Shown: piece by piece, positions 40,801 to 55,600 of the stretch
Layout: every line of letters begins with the position of its first letter
Position numbering within the stretch: the first letter of the stretch is position 1
Assembly: GCA_964036275.1 (NCBI GenBank)
Contig: OZ038434.1
Location: forward strand, 20,945,879-21,009,878
DNA length: 64,000 bases
Source: Litoditis marina
Lineage: Eukaryota; Nematoda; Chromadorea; Rhabditida; Rhabditidae
Direction: 5' to 3'
Program-made: the position numbers and the translations under genes
Notes under the pieces: model-generated
Seen by the model: only the letters and a program-made list of their open reading frames with translations
Database searches by the model: none
Told to the model about the DNA's origin: nothing

Positions 40801-43800
40801 ACCGCCACTCAATTATTTCGGGACTGTTTCAACTTATGCAAATAAGATGAACATTTTTAAGTTTCTACACATGAGAGGAGTTCAAAAATACCAAGTTTGA
40901 ATACTAAATCTCACGTAGGGCAAAAATCGCAACTCCATTCACGTCAATTTGGGGGTGTTTTTGGTTAGCACCGCCACTCAATTATTTCGGGACTGTTTCA
41001 ACTTATACAAATAAGATGAACATTTTTAAGTTTCTACACATGAGAGAAGTTCAAAAATACCAAGTTTGAACACTAAATCCCACGTAGTGCGAAAATCGCA
41101 ACTCCATTCACGTCAACTTGGGGGTGTTTTTGGTTAGCACGGCACGGCCACTCAATTATTTCGGGACTGTTTCAACTTATGCAAATAAGATGAACATTTT
41201 TAAGTTTCTACACATGAGAGGAGTTCAAAAATACCAAGTTTGAATACTAAATCCCACGTAGGGCGAAAATCGCAACCCCATTCACGTCAACTTGGGGGTG
41301 TTTTTGGTTAGCACCGCCACTCAATTATTTCGGGACTGTTTCAACTTATGCTAATAAGACGAACATTTTTGAGTTTCTACACATGAGGGGAGTTCAAAAA
41401 TACCAAGTTTGAACACTAAATCTCACGTAGGGCAAAAATCGCAACTCCATTCACGTCAATTTGGATTTGGGGGTGTTTTTGGTTAGCACCGCCACTCAAT
41501 TATTTCGGGACTGTTTCAACTTATGCAAATAAGATGAACATTTTTGAGTTTCTACACATGAGAGGAGTTCAAAAATACCAAGTTTGAATACTAAATCTCA
41601 CGTAGGGCAAAATCGCAACTCCATTCACGTCAATTTGGGGGTGTTTTTGGTTAGCACCGCCACTCAATTATTTCGGGACTGTTTCAACTTATACAAATAA
41701 GATGAACATTTTTAAGTTTCTACACATGAGAGGAGTTCAAAAATACCAAGTTTGAATACTAAATCTCACGTAGGGCGAAAATCGCAACTCCATTCACGTC
41801 AATTTGGATTTGGGGGTGTTTTTGGTTAGCACGGCCACTCAATTATTTCGGGACTGTTTCAACTTATGCAAATAAGATGAACATTTTTGAGTTTCTACAC
41901 ATGAGAGGAGTTCAAAAACACCAAGTTTGAACACTAAATCCCACGTAGGGCGAAAATCAATCGCAACTCCATTCACGTCAACTTGGGGGTGTTTTTGGTT
42001 AGCACGGTCACTCAATTATTTCGGGACTGTTTAAACTTATACAAATAAGATGAACATTTTTAAGTTTCTACACATGAGAGGAGTTCAAAAATACCACGTT
42101 TGAATACTAAATCTCACGTAGGGCGAAAATCGCAACTCCATTCACGTCAATTTGGGGGTGTTTTTGGTTAGCACCGCCACTCAATTATTTCGGGACTGTT
42201 TCAACTTATACAAATAAGATGAACATTTTTAAGTTTCTACACATGAGAGGAGTTCAAAAATACCAAGTTTGAATACTAAATCTCACGTAGGGCGAAAATC
42301 GCAACTCCATTCACGTCAACTTGGGGGTGTTTTTGGTTAGCACGGCCACTCAATTATTTCGGGACTGTTTCAACTTATGCAAATAAGATGAACATTTTTG
42401 AGTTTCTACACATGAGAGGAGTTCAAAAACACCAAGTTTGAACACTAAATCCCACGTAGGGCGAAAATCGCAACTCCATTCACGTCAACTTGGGGGTGTT
42501 TTTGGTTAGCACGGCCACTCAATTATTTCGGGACTGTTTCAACTTATACAAATAAGATGAACATTTTTAAGTTTCTACACATGAGAGGAGTTCAAAAATA
42601 CCAAGTTTGAACACTAAATCCCACGTAGGGCGAAAATCGCAACTCCATTCACGTCAACTTGGGGGTGTTTTTGGTTAGCACCGCCACTCAATTATTTTGG
42701 GACTGTTTCAACTTATGCAAATAAGATGAACATTTTTAAGTTTCTACACATGAGAGGAGTTCAAAAATACCAAGTTTGAATACTAAATCTCACGTAGGGC
42801 GAAAATCGCAACTCCATTCACGTCAACTTGGGGGTGTTTTTGGTTAGCACCGCCACTCAATTATTTCGGGACTGTTTCAACTTATGCAAATAAGATGAAC
42901 ATTTTTAAGTTTCTACACATGAGAGGAGTTCAAAAATACCAAGTTTGAATACTAAATCTCACAAAGGGCGAAAATCGCAACTCCATTCACGTCAACTTGG
43001 GGGTGTTTTTGGTTAGCACCGCCACTCAATTATTTCGGGACTGTTTCAACTTATGCAAATAAAATGAACATTTTTAAGTTTCTATACATGAGAGGAGTTC
43101 AAAAATACCAAATTTGAATACTAAATCTCACGTAGGGCAAAAATCGCAACTCCATTCACGTCAATTTGGGGGTGTTTTTGGTTAGCACCGCCACTCAATT
43201 ATTTCGGGACTGTTTCAACTTATACAAATAAGACGAACATTTTTAAGTTTCTACACATGAGAGGAGTTCAAAAACACCAAGTTTGAACACTAAATCCCAC
43301 GTAGGGCGAAAATCGCAACTCCATTCACGTCAACTTGGGGGTGTTTTTGGTTAGCACGGTACGGCCACTCAATTATTTCGGGACTGTTTCAACTTATGCA
43401 AATAAGATGAACATTTTTAAGTTTCTACACATGAGAGGAGTTCAAAAATACCAAGTTTGAATACTAAATCCCACGTAGGGCGAAAATCGCAACTCCATTC
43501 ACGTCAACTTGGGGGTGTTTTTGGTTAGCACCGCCACTCAATTATTTCGGGACTGTTTCAACTTATGCTAATAAGACGAACATTTTTGAGTTTCTACACA
43601 TGAGGGGAGTTCAAAAATACCAAGTTTGAACACTAAATCTCACGTAGGGCAAAAATCGCAACTCCATTCACGTCAATTTGGGGGTGTTTTTGGTTAGCAC
43701 CGCCACTCAATTATTTCGGGACTGTTTCAACTTATGCAAATAAGATGAACATTTTTGAGTTTCTACACATGAGAGGAGTTCAAAAATACCAAGTTTGAAT

Positions 43801-43994
43801 ACTAAATCTCACGTAGGGCGAAAATCGCAACTCCATTCACGTCAACTTGGGGGTGTTTTTGGTTAGCACCGCCACTCAATTATTTCGGGACTGTTTCAAC
43901 TTATGCAAATAAGATGAACATTTTTAAGTTTCTACACATGAGAGGAGTTCAAAAATACCAAGTTTGAATACTAAATCTCACGTAGGGCAAAAAT
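37855..43994 (-). repeat. 3067-bp higher-order repeat, two copies (18 monomers each)
   Basis: Five independent rare variants are duplicated at exactly 3067 bp: GCACGGCACGG (38074/41141), the AATTTGGATTTGG insertion (38391/41458), the CAATCGCAAC insertion (38891/41958), CTCACAAAGG (39891/42958) and GGTACGGCC (40291/43358). Only isolated differences between copies were seen, such as CGCAGCTCC near 39571 against CGCAACTCC near 42638. Flanking monomers stop matching just outside these limits. Confidence 0.92.
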
Positions 43995-46900
43995 CGCAAC
44001 TCCATTCACGTCAATTTGGGGGTGTTTTTGGTTAGCACCGCCACTCAATTATTTCGGGACTGTTTCAACTTATACAAATAAGATGAACATTTTTAAGTTT
44101 CTACACATGAGAGGAGTTCAAAAATACCAAGTTTGAATACTAAATCTCACGTAGGGCGAAAATCGCAACTCCATTCACGTCAACTTGGGGGTGTTTTTGG
44201 TTAGCACGGCCACTCAATTATTTCGGGACTGTTTCAACTTATGCAAATAAGATGAACATTTTTGAGTTTCTACACATGAGAGGAGTTCAAAAACACCAAG
44301 TTTGAACACTAAATCCCACGTAGGGCGAAAATCGCAACTCCATTCACGTCAACTTGGGGGTGTTTTTGGTTAGCACGGCCACTCAATTATTTCGGGACTG
44401 TTTAAACTTATACAAGTAAGATGAACATTTTTAAGTTTCTACACATGAGAGGAGTTCAAAAATACCACGTTTGAATACTAAATCTCACGTAGGGCGAAAA
44501 TCGCAACTCCATTCACGTCAATTTGGGGGTGTTTTTGGTTAGCACCGCCACTCAATTATTTCGGGACTGTTTCAACTTATACAAATAAGATGAACATTTT
44601 TAAGTTTCTACACATGAGAGGAGTTCAAAAATACCAAGTTTGAATACTAAATCTCACGTAGGGCGAAAATCGCAACTCCATTCACGTCAACTTGGGGGTG
44701 TTTTTGGTTAGCACCGCCACTCAATTATTTCGGGACTGTTTCAACTTATACAAATAAGATGAACATTTTTAAGTTTCTACACATGAGAGGAGTTCAAAAA
44801 TACCAAGTTCGAACACTAAATCCCACGTAGGGCGAAAATCGCAACTCCATTCACGTCAACTTGGGGGTGTTTTTGGTTAGCACGGCCACTCAATTATTTC
44901 GGGACTGTTTCAACTTATACAAATAAGATGAACATTTTTAAGTTTCTACACATGAGAGGAGTTCAAAAATACCAAGTTTGAATACTAAATCTCACGTACG
45001 GCGAAAATCGCAACTCCATTCACGTCAACTTGGGGGTGTTTTTGGTTAGCACCGCCACTCAATTATTTCGGGACTGTTTCAACTTATGCAAATAAGATGA
45101 ACATTTTTAAGTTTCTACACATGAGAGGAGTTCAAAAATACCAAGTTTGAATACTAAATCTCACGTAGGGCGAAAATCGCAACTCCATTCACGTCAATTT
45201 GGGGGTGTTTTTGGTTAGCACCGCCACTCAATTATTTCGGGACTGTTTCAACTTATACAGATAAGATGAACATTTTTAAGTTTCTACACATGAGAGAAGT
45301 TCAAAAATACCAAGTTTGAATACTAAATCTCACGTAGGGCGAAAATCGCAACTCCATTCACGTCAACTTGGGGGTGTTTTTGGTTAGCACGGCTACTCAA
45401 TTATTTCGGGACTGTTTCAACTTATGCAAATAAGATGAACATTTTTAAGTTTCTACACATGAGAGGAGTTCAAAAATACCAAGTTTGAAAACTAAATCTC
45501 ACGTAGGGCGAAAATCGCAACTCCATTCACGTCAATTTGGGGGTGTTTTTGGTTAGCACCGCCACTCAATTATTTCGGGACTGTTTCAACTTATACAAAT
45601 AAGATGAACATTTTTGAGTTTCTACACATGAGAGGAGTTCAAAAATACCAAGTTTGAATACTAAATCTCACGTAGGGCGAAAATCGCAACTCCATTCACG
45701 TCAACTTGGGGGTGTTTTTGGTTAGCACCGCCACTCAATTATTTCGGGACTGTTTCAACTTATGCAAATAAGATGAACATTTTTAAGTTTCTACACATGA
45801 GAGGAGTTCAAAAATACCAAGTTTGAATACTAAATCTCACGTAGGGCAAAAATCGCAACTCCATTCACGTCAATTTGGGGGTGTTTTTGGTTAGCACCGC
45901 CACTCAATTATTTCGGGACTGTTTCAACTTATACAAATAAGATGAACATTTTTAAGTTTCTACACATGAGAGGAGTTCAAAAATCCAAGTTTGAATACTA
46001 AATCTCACGTAGGGCGAAAATCGCAACTCCATTCACGTCAACTTGGGGGTGTTTTTGGTTAGCACGGCCACTCAATTATTTCGGGACTGTTTCAACTTAT
46101 GCAAATAAGATGAACATTTTTGAGTTTCTACACATGAGAGGAGTTCAAAAACACCAAGTTTGAACACTAAATCCCACGTAGGGCGAAAATCGCAACTCCA
46201 TTCACGTCAACTTGGGGGTGTTTTTGGTTAGCACGGCCACTCAATTATTTCGGGACTGTTTAAACTTATACAAGTAAGATGAACATTTTTAAGTTTCTAC
46301 ACATGAGAGGAGTTCAAAAATACCACGTTTGAATACTAAATCTCACGTAGGGCGAAAATCGCAACTCCATTCACGTCAATTTGGGGGTGTTTTTGGTTAG
46401 CACCGCCACTCAATTATTTCGGGACTGTTTCAACTTATACAAATAAGATGAACATTTTTAAGTTTCTACACATGAGAGGAGTTCAAAAATACCAAGTTTG
46501 AATACTAAATCTCACGTAGGGCGAAAATCGCAACTCCATTCACGTCAACTTGGGGGTGTTTTTGGTTAGCACCGCCACTCAATTATTTCGGGACTGTTTC
46601 AACTTATACAAATAAGATGAACATTTTTAAGTTTCTACACATGAGAGGAGTTCAAAAATACCAAGTTCGAACACTAAATCCCACGTAGGGCGAAAATCGC
46701 AACTCCATTCACGTCAACTTGGGGGTGTTTTTGGTTAGCACGGCCACTCAATTATTTCGGGACTGTTTCAACTTATACAAATAAGATGAACATTTTTAAG
46801 TTTCTACACATGAGAGGAGTTCAAAAATACCAAGTTTGAATACTAAATCTCACGTACGGCGAAAATCGCAACTCCATTCACGTCAACTTGGGGGTGTTTT

Positions 46901-47460
46901 TGGTTAGCACCGCCACTCAATTATTTCGGGACTGTTTCAACTTATGCAAATAAGATGAACATTTTTAAGTTTCTACACATGAGAGGAGTTCAAAAATACC
47001 AAGTTTGAATACTAAATCTCACGTAGGGCGAAAATCGCAACTCCATTCACGTCAATTTGGGGGTGTTTTTGGTTAGCACCGCCACTCAATTATTTCGGGA
47101 CTGTTTCAACTTATACAGATAAGATGAACATTTTTAAGTTTCTACACATGAGAGAAGTTCAAAAATACCAAGTTTGAATACTAAATCTCACGTAGGGCGA
47201 AAATCGCAACTCCATTCACGTCAACTTGGGGGTGTTTTTGGTTAGCACGGCTACTCAATTATTTCGGGACTGTTTCAACTTATGCAAATAAGATGAACAT
47301 TTTTAAGTTTCTACACATGAGAGGAGTTCAAAAATACCAAGTTTGAAAACTAAATCTCACGTAGGGCGAAAATCGCAACTCCATTCACGTCAATTTGGGG
47401 GTGTTTTTGGTTAGCACCGCCACTCAATTATTTCGGGACTGTTTCAACTTATACAAATAA
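43740..47460 (-). repeat. 1858-bp higher-order repeat, two copies (11 monomers each)
   Basis: Markers ACCAAGTTCGAACAC (near 44801 and 46659) and CACGGCTACTC (45391 and 47249) are both offset by 1858 bp. The copies lie side by side. The second has a one-base deletion in the CAAAAATCCAAG run near 45985. The match ends where TTTTTGAGTTTC (45610) faces TTTTTAAGTTTC. Confidence 0.88.
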
Positions 47461-50400
47461 GATGAACATTTTTAAGTTTCTACACATGAGAGGAGTTCAA
47501 AAACACCAAGTTTGAACACTAAATCCCACGTAGGGCGAAAATCGCAACTCCATTCACGTCAACTTGGGGGTGTTTTTGGTTCGCACCGCCACTCAATTAT
47601 TTCGGGACTGTTTCAACTTATGCAAATAAGATGAACAATTTTAAGTTTCTACACATGAGAGGAGTTCAAAAATACCAAGTTTGAATACTAAATCTCACGT
47701 AGGGCGAAAATCGCAACTCCATTCACGTCAACTTGGGGGTGTTTTTGGTTAGCACCGCCACTCAATTATTTCGGGACTGTTTCAACTTATACAGATAAGA
47801 TGAACATTTTTAAGTTTCTACACATGAGAGGAGTTCAAAAATACCAAGTTTGAATACTAAATCTCACGTAGGGCGAAAATCGCAACTCCATTCACGTCAA
47901 TTTGGGGGTGTTTTTGGTTAGCACCGCCACTCAATTATTTCGGGACTGTTTCAACTTATGCAAATAAGATGAACATTTTTAAGTTTCTACACATGAGAGG
48001 AGTTCAAAAATACCAAGTTTGAATACTAAATCTCACGTAGGGCGAAAATCGCAACTCCATTCACGTCAACTTGGGGGTGTTTTTGGTTAGCACCGCCACT
48101 CAATTATTTCGGGACTGTTTCAACTTATACAGATAAGATGAACATTTTTAAGTTTCTACACATGAGAGGAGTTCAAAAATACCAAGTTTGAATACTAAAT
48201 CTCACGTAGGGCGAAAATCGCAACTCCATTCACGTCAATTTGGGGGTGTTTTTGGTTAGCACCGCCACTCAATTATTTCGGGACTGTTTCAACTTATGCA
48301 AATAAGATGAACATTTTTAAGTTTCTACACATGAGAGGAGTTCAAAAATACCAAGTTTGAATACTAAATCTCACGTAGGGCGAAAATCGCAACTCCATTC
48401 ACGTCAACTTGGGGGTGTTTTTGGTTAGCACCGCCACTCAATTATTTCGGGACTGTTTCAACTTATACAGATAAGATGAACATTTTTAAGTTTCTACACA
48501 TAAGAGGAGTTCAAAAATACCAAGTTTGAATACTAAATCTCACGTAGGGCGAAAATCGCAACTCCATTCACGTCAATTTGGGTGTGTTTTTGGTTAGCAC
48601 CGCCACTCAATTATTTCGGGACTGTTTCAACTTATGCAAATAAGATGAACATTTTTGAGTTTCTACACATGAGAGGAGTTCAAAAACACCAAGTTTGAAC
48701 ACTAAATCCCACGTAGGGCGAAAATCGCAACTCCATTCACGTCAACTTGGGGGTGTTTTTGGTTAGCACCGCCACTCAATTATTTCGGGACTGTTTCAAC
48801 TTATGCAAATAAGATGAACATTTTTGAGTTTCTACACATGAGAGGAGTTCAAAAATACCAAGTTCGAATACTAAATCTCACGTAGGGCGAAAATCGCAAC
48901 TCCATTCACGTCAATTCGGGGGTGTTTTTGGTTAGCACCGCCACTCAATTATTTCGGGACTGTTTCAACTTATGCAAATAAGATGAACATTTTTGAGTTT
49001 CTACACATGAGAGGAGTTCAAAAACACCAAGTTTGAACACTAAATCCCACGTAGGGCGAAAATCGCAACTCCATTCACGTCAATTTGGGGGTGTTTTTGG
49101 TTAGCACCGCCACTCAATTATTTCGGGACTGTTTCAACTTATGCAAATAAGATGAACATTTTTAAGTTTCTACACATGAGAGGAGTTCAAAAGACCAAGT
49201 TTGAACACTAAATCTCACGTAGGGCGAAAATCGCAACTCCATTCACGTCAACTTGGGGGTGTTTTTGGTTAGCACCGCCACTCAATTATTTCGGGACTGT
49301 TTCAACTTATGCAAATAAGATGAACATTTTTAAGTTTCTACACATGAGAGGAGTTCAAAAATACCAAGTTTGAATACTAAATCTCACGTAGGGCGAAAAT
49401 CGCAACTCCATTCACGTCAACTTGGGGGTGTTTTTGGTTAGCACCGCCACTCAATTATTTCGGGACTGTTTCAACTTATACAGATAAGATGAACATTTTT
49501 AAGTTTCTACACATGAGAGAAGTTCAAAAATACCAAGTTTGAATACTAAATCTCACGTAGGGCGAAAATCGCAACTCCATTCACGTCAACTTGGGGGTGT
49601 TTTTGGTTAGCACGGCTACTCAATTATTTCGGGACTGTTTCAACTTATGCAAATAAGATGAACATTTTTAAGTTTCTACACATGAGAGGAGTTCAAAAAT
49701 ACCAAGTTTGAAAACTAAATCTCACGTAGGGCGAAAATCGCAACTCCATTCACGTCAATTTGGGGGTGTTTTTGGTTAGCACCGCCACTCAATTATTTCG
49801 GGACTGTTTCAACTTATACAAATAAGATGAACATTTTTAAGTTTCTACACATGAGAGGAGTTCAAAAACACCAAGTTTGAACACTAAATCCCACGTAGGG
49901 CGAAAATCGCAACTCCATTCACGTCAACTTGGGGGTGTTTTTGGTTCGCACCGCCACTCAATTATTTCGGGACTGTTTCAACTTATGCAAATAAGATGAA
50001 CAATTTTAAGTTTCTACACATGAGAGGAGTTCAAAAATACCAAGTTTGAATACTAAATCTCACGTAGGGCGAAAATCGCAACTCCATTCACGTCAACTTG
50101 GGGGTGTTTTTGGTTAGCACCGCCACTCAATTATTTCGGGACTGTTTCAACTTATACAGATAAGATGAACATTTTCAAGTTTCTACACATGAGAGGAGTT
50201 CAAAAATACCAAGTTTGAATACTAAATCTCACGTAGGGCGAAAATCGCAACTCCATTCACGTCAATTTGGGGGTGTTTTTGGTTAGCACCGCCACTCAAT
50301 TATTTCGGGACTGTTTCAACCTATGCAAATAAGATGAACATTTTTAAGTTTCTACACATGAGAGGAGTTCAAAAATACCAAGTTTGAATACTAAATCTCA

Positions 50401-51095
50401 CGTAGGGCGAAAATCGCAACTCCATTCACGTCAACTTGGGGGTGTTTTTGGTTAGCACCGCCACTCAATTATTTCGGGACTGTTTCAACTTATACAGATA
50501 AGATGAACATTTTTAAGTTTCTACACATGAGAGGAGTTCAAAAATACCAAGTTTGAATACTAAATCTCACGTAGGGCGAAAATCGCAACTCCATTCACGT
50601 CAATTTGGGGGTGTTTTTGGTTAGCACCGCCACTCAATTATTTCGGGACTGTTTCAACTTATGCAAATAAGATGAACATTTTTAAGTTTCTACACATGAG
50701 AGGAGTTCAAAAATACCAAGTTTGAATACTAAATCTCACGTAGGGCGAAAATCGCAACTCCATTCACGTCAACTTGGGGGTGTTTTTGGTTAGCACCGCC
50801 ACTCAATTATTTCGGGACTGTTTCAACTTATACAGATAAGATGAACATTTTTAAGTTTCTACACATAAGAGGAGTTCAAAAATACCAAGTTTGAATACTA
50901 AATCTCACGTAGGGCGAAAATCGCAACTCCATTCACGTCAATTTGGGTGTGTTTTTGGTTAGCACCGCCACTCAATTATTTCGGGACTGTTTCAACTTAT
51001 GCAAATAAGATGAACATTTTTGAGTTTCTACACATGAGAGGAGTTCAAAAACACCAAGTTTGAACACTAAATCCCACGTAGGGCGAAAATCGCAA
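47060..51095 (-). repeat. 2365-bp higher-order repeat (14 monomers), second copy shortened
   Basis: CACGGCTACTC (47249/49614), a GGTTCGCACCGCC variant, AACAATTTTAAG and GGGTGTGTTTTT (48581/50946) repeat at 2365 bp. The second copy loses the match near 51095, after about 1670 bp. A further eight-monomer offset (1352 bp) follows, marked by AACCTATGC at 50319 and 51671. Confidence 0.82.
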
Positions 51096-52699
51096 CTCCA
51101 TTCACGTCAATTTGGGGGTGTTTTTGGTTAGCACCGCCACTCAATTATTTCGGGACTGTTTCAACTTATGCAAATAAGATGAACATTTTTAAGTTTCTAC
51201 ACATGAGAGGAGTTCAAAAATACCAAGTTTGAATACTAAATCTCACGTAGGGCGAAAATCGCAGCTCCATTCACGTCAACTTGGGGGTGTTTTTGGTTAG
51301 CACCGCCACTCAATTATTTCGGGACTGTTTCAACTTATACAAATAAGATGAACATTTTTAAGTTTCTACACATGAGAGGAGTTCAAAAATACCAAGTTTG
51401 AATACTAAATCTCACGTAGGGCGAAAATCGCAACTCCATTCACGTCAACTTGGGGGTGTTTTTGGTTAGCACCGCCACTCAATTATTTCGGGACTGTTTC
51501 AACTTATACAGATAAGATGAACATTTTCAAGTTTCTACACATGAGAGGAGTTCAAAAATACCAAGTTTGAATACTAAATCTCACGTAGGGCGAAAATCGC
51601 AACTCCATTCACGTCAATTTGGGGGTGTTTTTGGTTAGCACCGCCACTCAATTATTTCGGGACTGTTTCAACCTATGCAAATAAGATGAACATTTTTAAG
51701 TTTCTACACATGAGAGGAGTTCAAAAATACCAAGTTTGAATACTAAATCTCACGTAGGGCGAAAATCGCAACTCCATTCACGTCAACTTGGGGGTGTTTT
51801 TGGTTAGCACCGCCACTCAATTATTTCGGGACTGTTTCAACTTATACAGATAAGATGAACATTTTTAAGTTTCTACACATGAGAGGAGTTCAAAAATACC
51901 AAGTTTGAATACTAAATCTCACGTAGGGCGAAAATCGCAACTCCATTCACGTCAATTTGGGGGTGTTTTTGGTTAGCACCGCCACTCAATTATTTCGGGA
52001 CTGTTTCAACTTATGCAAATAAGATGAACATTTTTAAGTTTCTACACATGAGAGGAGTTCAAAAATACCAAGTTTGAATACTAAATCTCACGTAGGGCGA
52101 AAATCGCAACTCCATTCACGTCAACTTGGGGGTGTTTTTGGTTAGCACCGCCACTCAATTATTTCGGGACTGTTTCAACTTATACAGATAAGATGAACAT
52201 TTTTAAGTTTCTACACATAAGAGGAGTTCAAAAATACCAAGTTTGAATACTAAATCTCACGTAGGGCGAAAATCGCAACTCCATTCACGTCAATTTGGGT
52301 GTGTTTTTGGTTAGCACCGCCACTCAATTATTTCGGGACTGTTTCAACTTATGCAAATAAGATGAACATTTTTGAGTTTCTACACATGAGAGGAGTTCAA
52401 AAACACCAAGTTTGAACACTAAATCCCACGTAGGGCGAAAATCGCAACTCCATTCACGTCAACTTGGGGGTGTTTTTGGTTAGCACCGCCACTCAATTAT
52501 TTCGGGACTGTTTCAACTTATGCAAATAAGATGAACATTTTTGAGTTTCTACACATGAGAGGAGTTCAAAAATACCAAGTTCGAATACTAAATCTCACGT
52601 AGGGCGAAAATCGCAACTCCATTCACGTCAATTCGGGGGTGTTTTTGGTTAGCACCGCCACTCAATTATTTCGGGACTGTTTCAACTTATGCAAATAAG

Positions 52700-55600
52700 A
52701 TGAACATTTTTGAGTTTCTACACATGAGAGGAGTTCAAAAACACCAAGTTTGAACACTAAATCCCACGTAGGGCGAAAATCGCAACTCCATTCACGTCAA
52801 TTTGGGGGTGTTTTTGGTTAGCACCGCCACTCAATTATTTCGGGACTGTTTCAACTTATGCAAATAAGATGAACATTTTTGAGTTTCTACACATGAGAGG
52901 AGTTCAAAAGACCAAGTTTGAACACTAAATCTCACGTAGGGCGAAAATCGCAACTCCATTCACGTCAACTTGGGGGTGTTTTTGGTTAGCACCGCCACTC
53001 AATTATTTGAGGACTGTTTCAACTTATGCAAATAAGATGAACATTTTTGAGTTTCTACACATGAGGGGAGTTCAAAAGACCAAGTTTGAACACTAAATCC
53101 CACGTAGGGCGAAAATCGCAACTCCATTCACGTCAACTTGGGGGTGTTTTTGGTTAGCACCGCCACTCAATTATTTCGGGACCGTTTCAACTTATGCTAA
53201 TAAGATGAACATTTTGAAGTTTCTACACATGAGAGGAGTTCAAAAATACCAAGTTTGAATACTAAATCTCACGTACGGCGAAAATCGCAACTCCATTCAC
53301 GTCAACTTGGGGGTGTTTTTGGTTAGCACCGCCACTCAATTATTTCGGGACTGTTTCAACTTATGCAAATAAGATGAACATTTTTAAGTTTCTACACATG
53401 AGAGGAGTTCAAAAATACCAAGTTTGAATACTAAATCCCACGTAGGGCGAAAATCGCAACTCCATTCACGTCAACTTGGGGGTGTTTTTGGTTATCACGG
53501 CCACTCAATTATTTCGGGACTGTTTAAACTTATACAAATAAGATGAACATTTTTGAGTTTCTACACATGAGAGGAGTTCAAAAACACCAAGTTTGAACAC
53601 TAAATCCCACGTAGGGCGAAAATCGCAACTCCATTCACGTCAATTTGGGGGTGTTTTTGGTTAGCACCGCCACTCAATTATTTCGGGACTGTTTCAACTT
53701 ATACAAATAAGATGAACATTTTTAAGTTTCTACACATGAGAGGAGTTCAAAAACACCAAGTTTGAACACTAAATCCCACGTAGGGCGAAAATCGCAACTC
53801 CATTCACGTCAATTTGGGTGTGTTTTTGGTTAGCACCGCCACTCAATTATTTCGGGACTGTTTCAACTTATGCAAATAAGATGAACATTTTTGAGTTTCT
53901 ACACATGAGAGGAGTTCAAAAACACCAAGTTTGAACACTAAATCCCACGTAGGGCGAAAATCGCAACTCCATTCACGTCAACTTGGGGGTGTTTTTGGTT
54001 AGCACCGCCACTCAATTATTTCGGGACTGTTTCAACTTATGCAAATAAGATGAACATTTTTGAGTTTCTACACATGAGAGGAGTTCAAAAATACCAAGTT
54101 CGAATACTAAATCTCACGTAGGGCGAAAATCGCAACTCCATTCACGTCAATTCGGGGGTGTTTTTGGTTAGCACCGCCACTCAATTATTTCGGGACTGTT
54201 TCAACTTATACAGATAAGATGAACATTTTTAAGTTTCTACACATAAGAGGAGTTCAAAAATACCAAGTTTGAATACTAAATCTCACGTAGGGCGAAAATC
54301 GCAACTCCATTCACGTCAATTTGGGTGTGTTTTTGGTTAGCACCGCCACTCAATTATTTCGGGACTGTTTCAACTTATGCAAATAAGATGAACATTTTTG
54401 AGTTTCTACACATGAGAGGAGTTCAAAAACACCAAGTTTGAACACTAAATCCCACGTAGGGCGAAAATCGCAACTCCATTCACGTCAACTTGGGGGTGTT
54501 TTTGGTTAGCACCGCCACTCAATTATTTCGGGACTGTTTCAACTTATGCAAATAAGATGAACATTTTTGAGTTTCTACACATGAGAGGAGTTCAAAAATA
54601 CCAAGTTCGAATACTAAATCTCACGTAGGGCGAAAATCGCAACTCCATTCACGTCAATTCGGGGGTGTTTTTGGTTAGCACCGCCACTCAATTATTTCGG
54701 GACTGTTTCAACTTATGCAAATAAGATGAACATTTTTGAGTTTCTACACATGAGAGGAGTTCAAAAATACCAAGTTCGAATACTAAATCTCACGTAGGGC
54801 GAAAATCGCAACTCCATTCACGTCAATTCGGGGGTGTTTTTGGTTAGCACCGCCACTCAATTATTTCGGGACTGTTTCAACTTATGCAAATAAGATGAAC
54901 ATTTTTGAGTTTCTACACATGAGAGGAGTTCAAAAACACCAAGTTTGAACACTAAATCCCACGTAGGGCGAAAATCGCAACTCCATTCACGTCAATTTGG
55001 GGGTGTTTTTGGTTAGCACCGCCACTCAATTATTTGAGGACTGTTTCAACTTATGCAAATAAGATGAACATTTTTGAGTTTCTACACATGAGGGGAGTTC
55101 AAAAGACCAAGTTTGAACACTAAATCCCACGTAGGGCGAAAATCGCAACTCCATTCACGTCAACTTGGGGGTGTTTTTGGTTAGCACCGCCACTCAATTA
55201 TTTCGGGACCGTTTCAACTTATGCTAATAAGATGAACATTTTGAAGTTTCTACACATGAGAGGAGTTCAAAAATACCAAGTTTGAATACTAAATCTCACG
55301 TACGGCGAAAATCGCAACTCCATTCACGTCAACTTGGGGGTGTTTTTGGTTAGCACCGCCACTCAATTATTTCGGGACTGTTTCAACTTATGCAAATAAG
55401 ATGAACATTTTTAAGTTTCTACACATGAGAGGAGTTCAAAAATACCAAGTTTGAATACTAAATCCCACGTAGGGCGAAAATCGCAACTCCATTCACGTCA
55501 ACTTGGGGGTGTTTTTGGTTATCACGGCCACTCAATTATTTCGGGACTGTTTAAACTTATACAAATAAGATGAACATTTTTGAGTTTCTACACATGAGAG

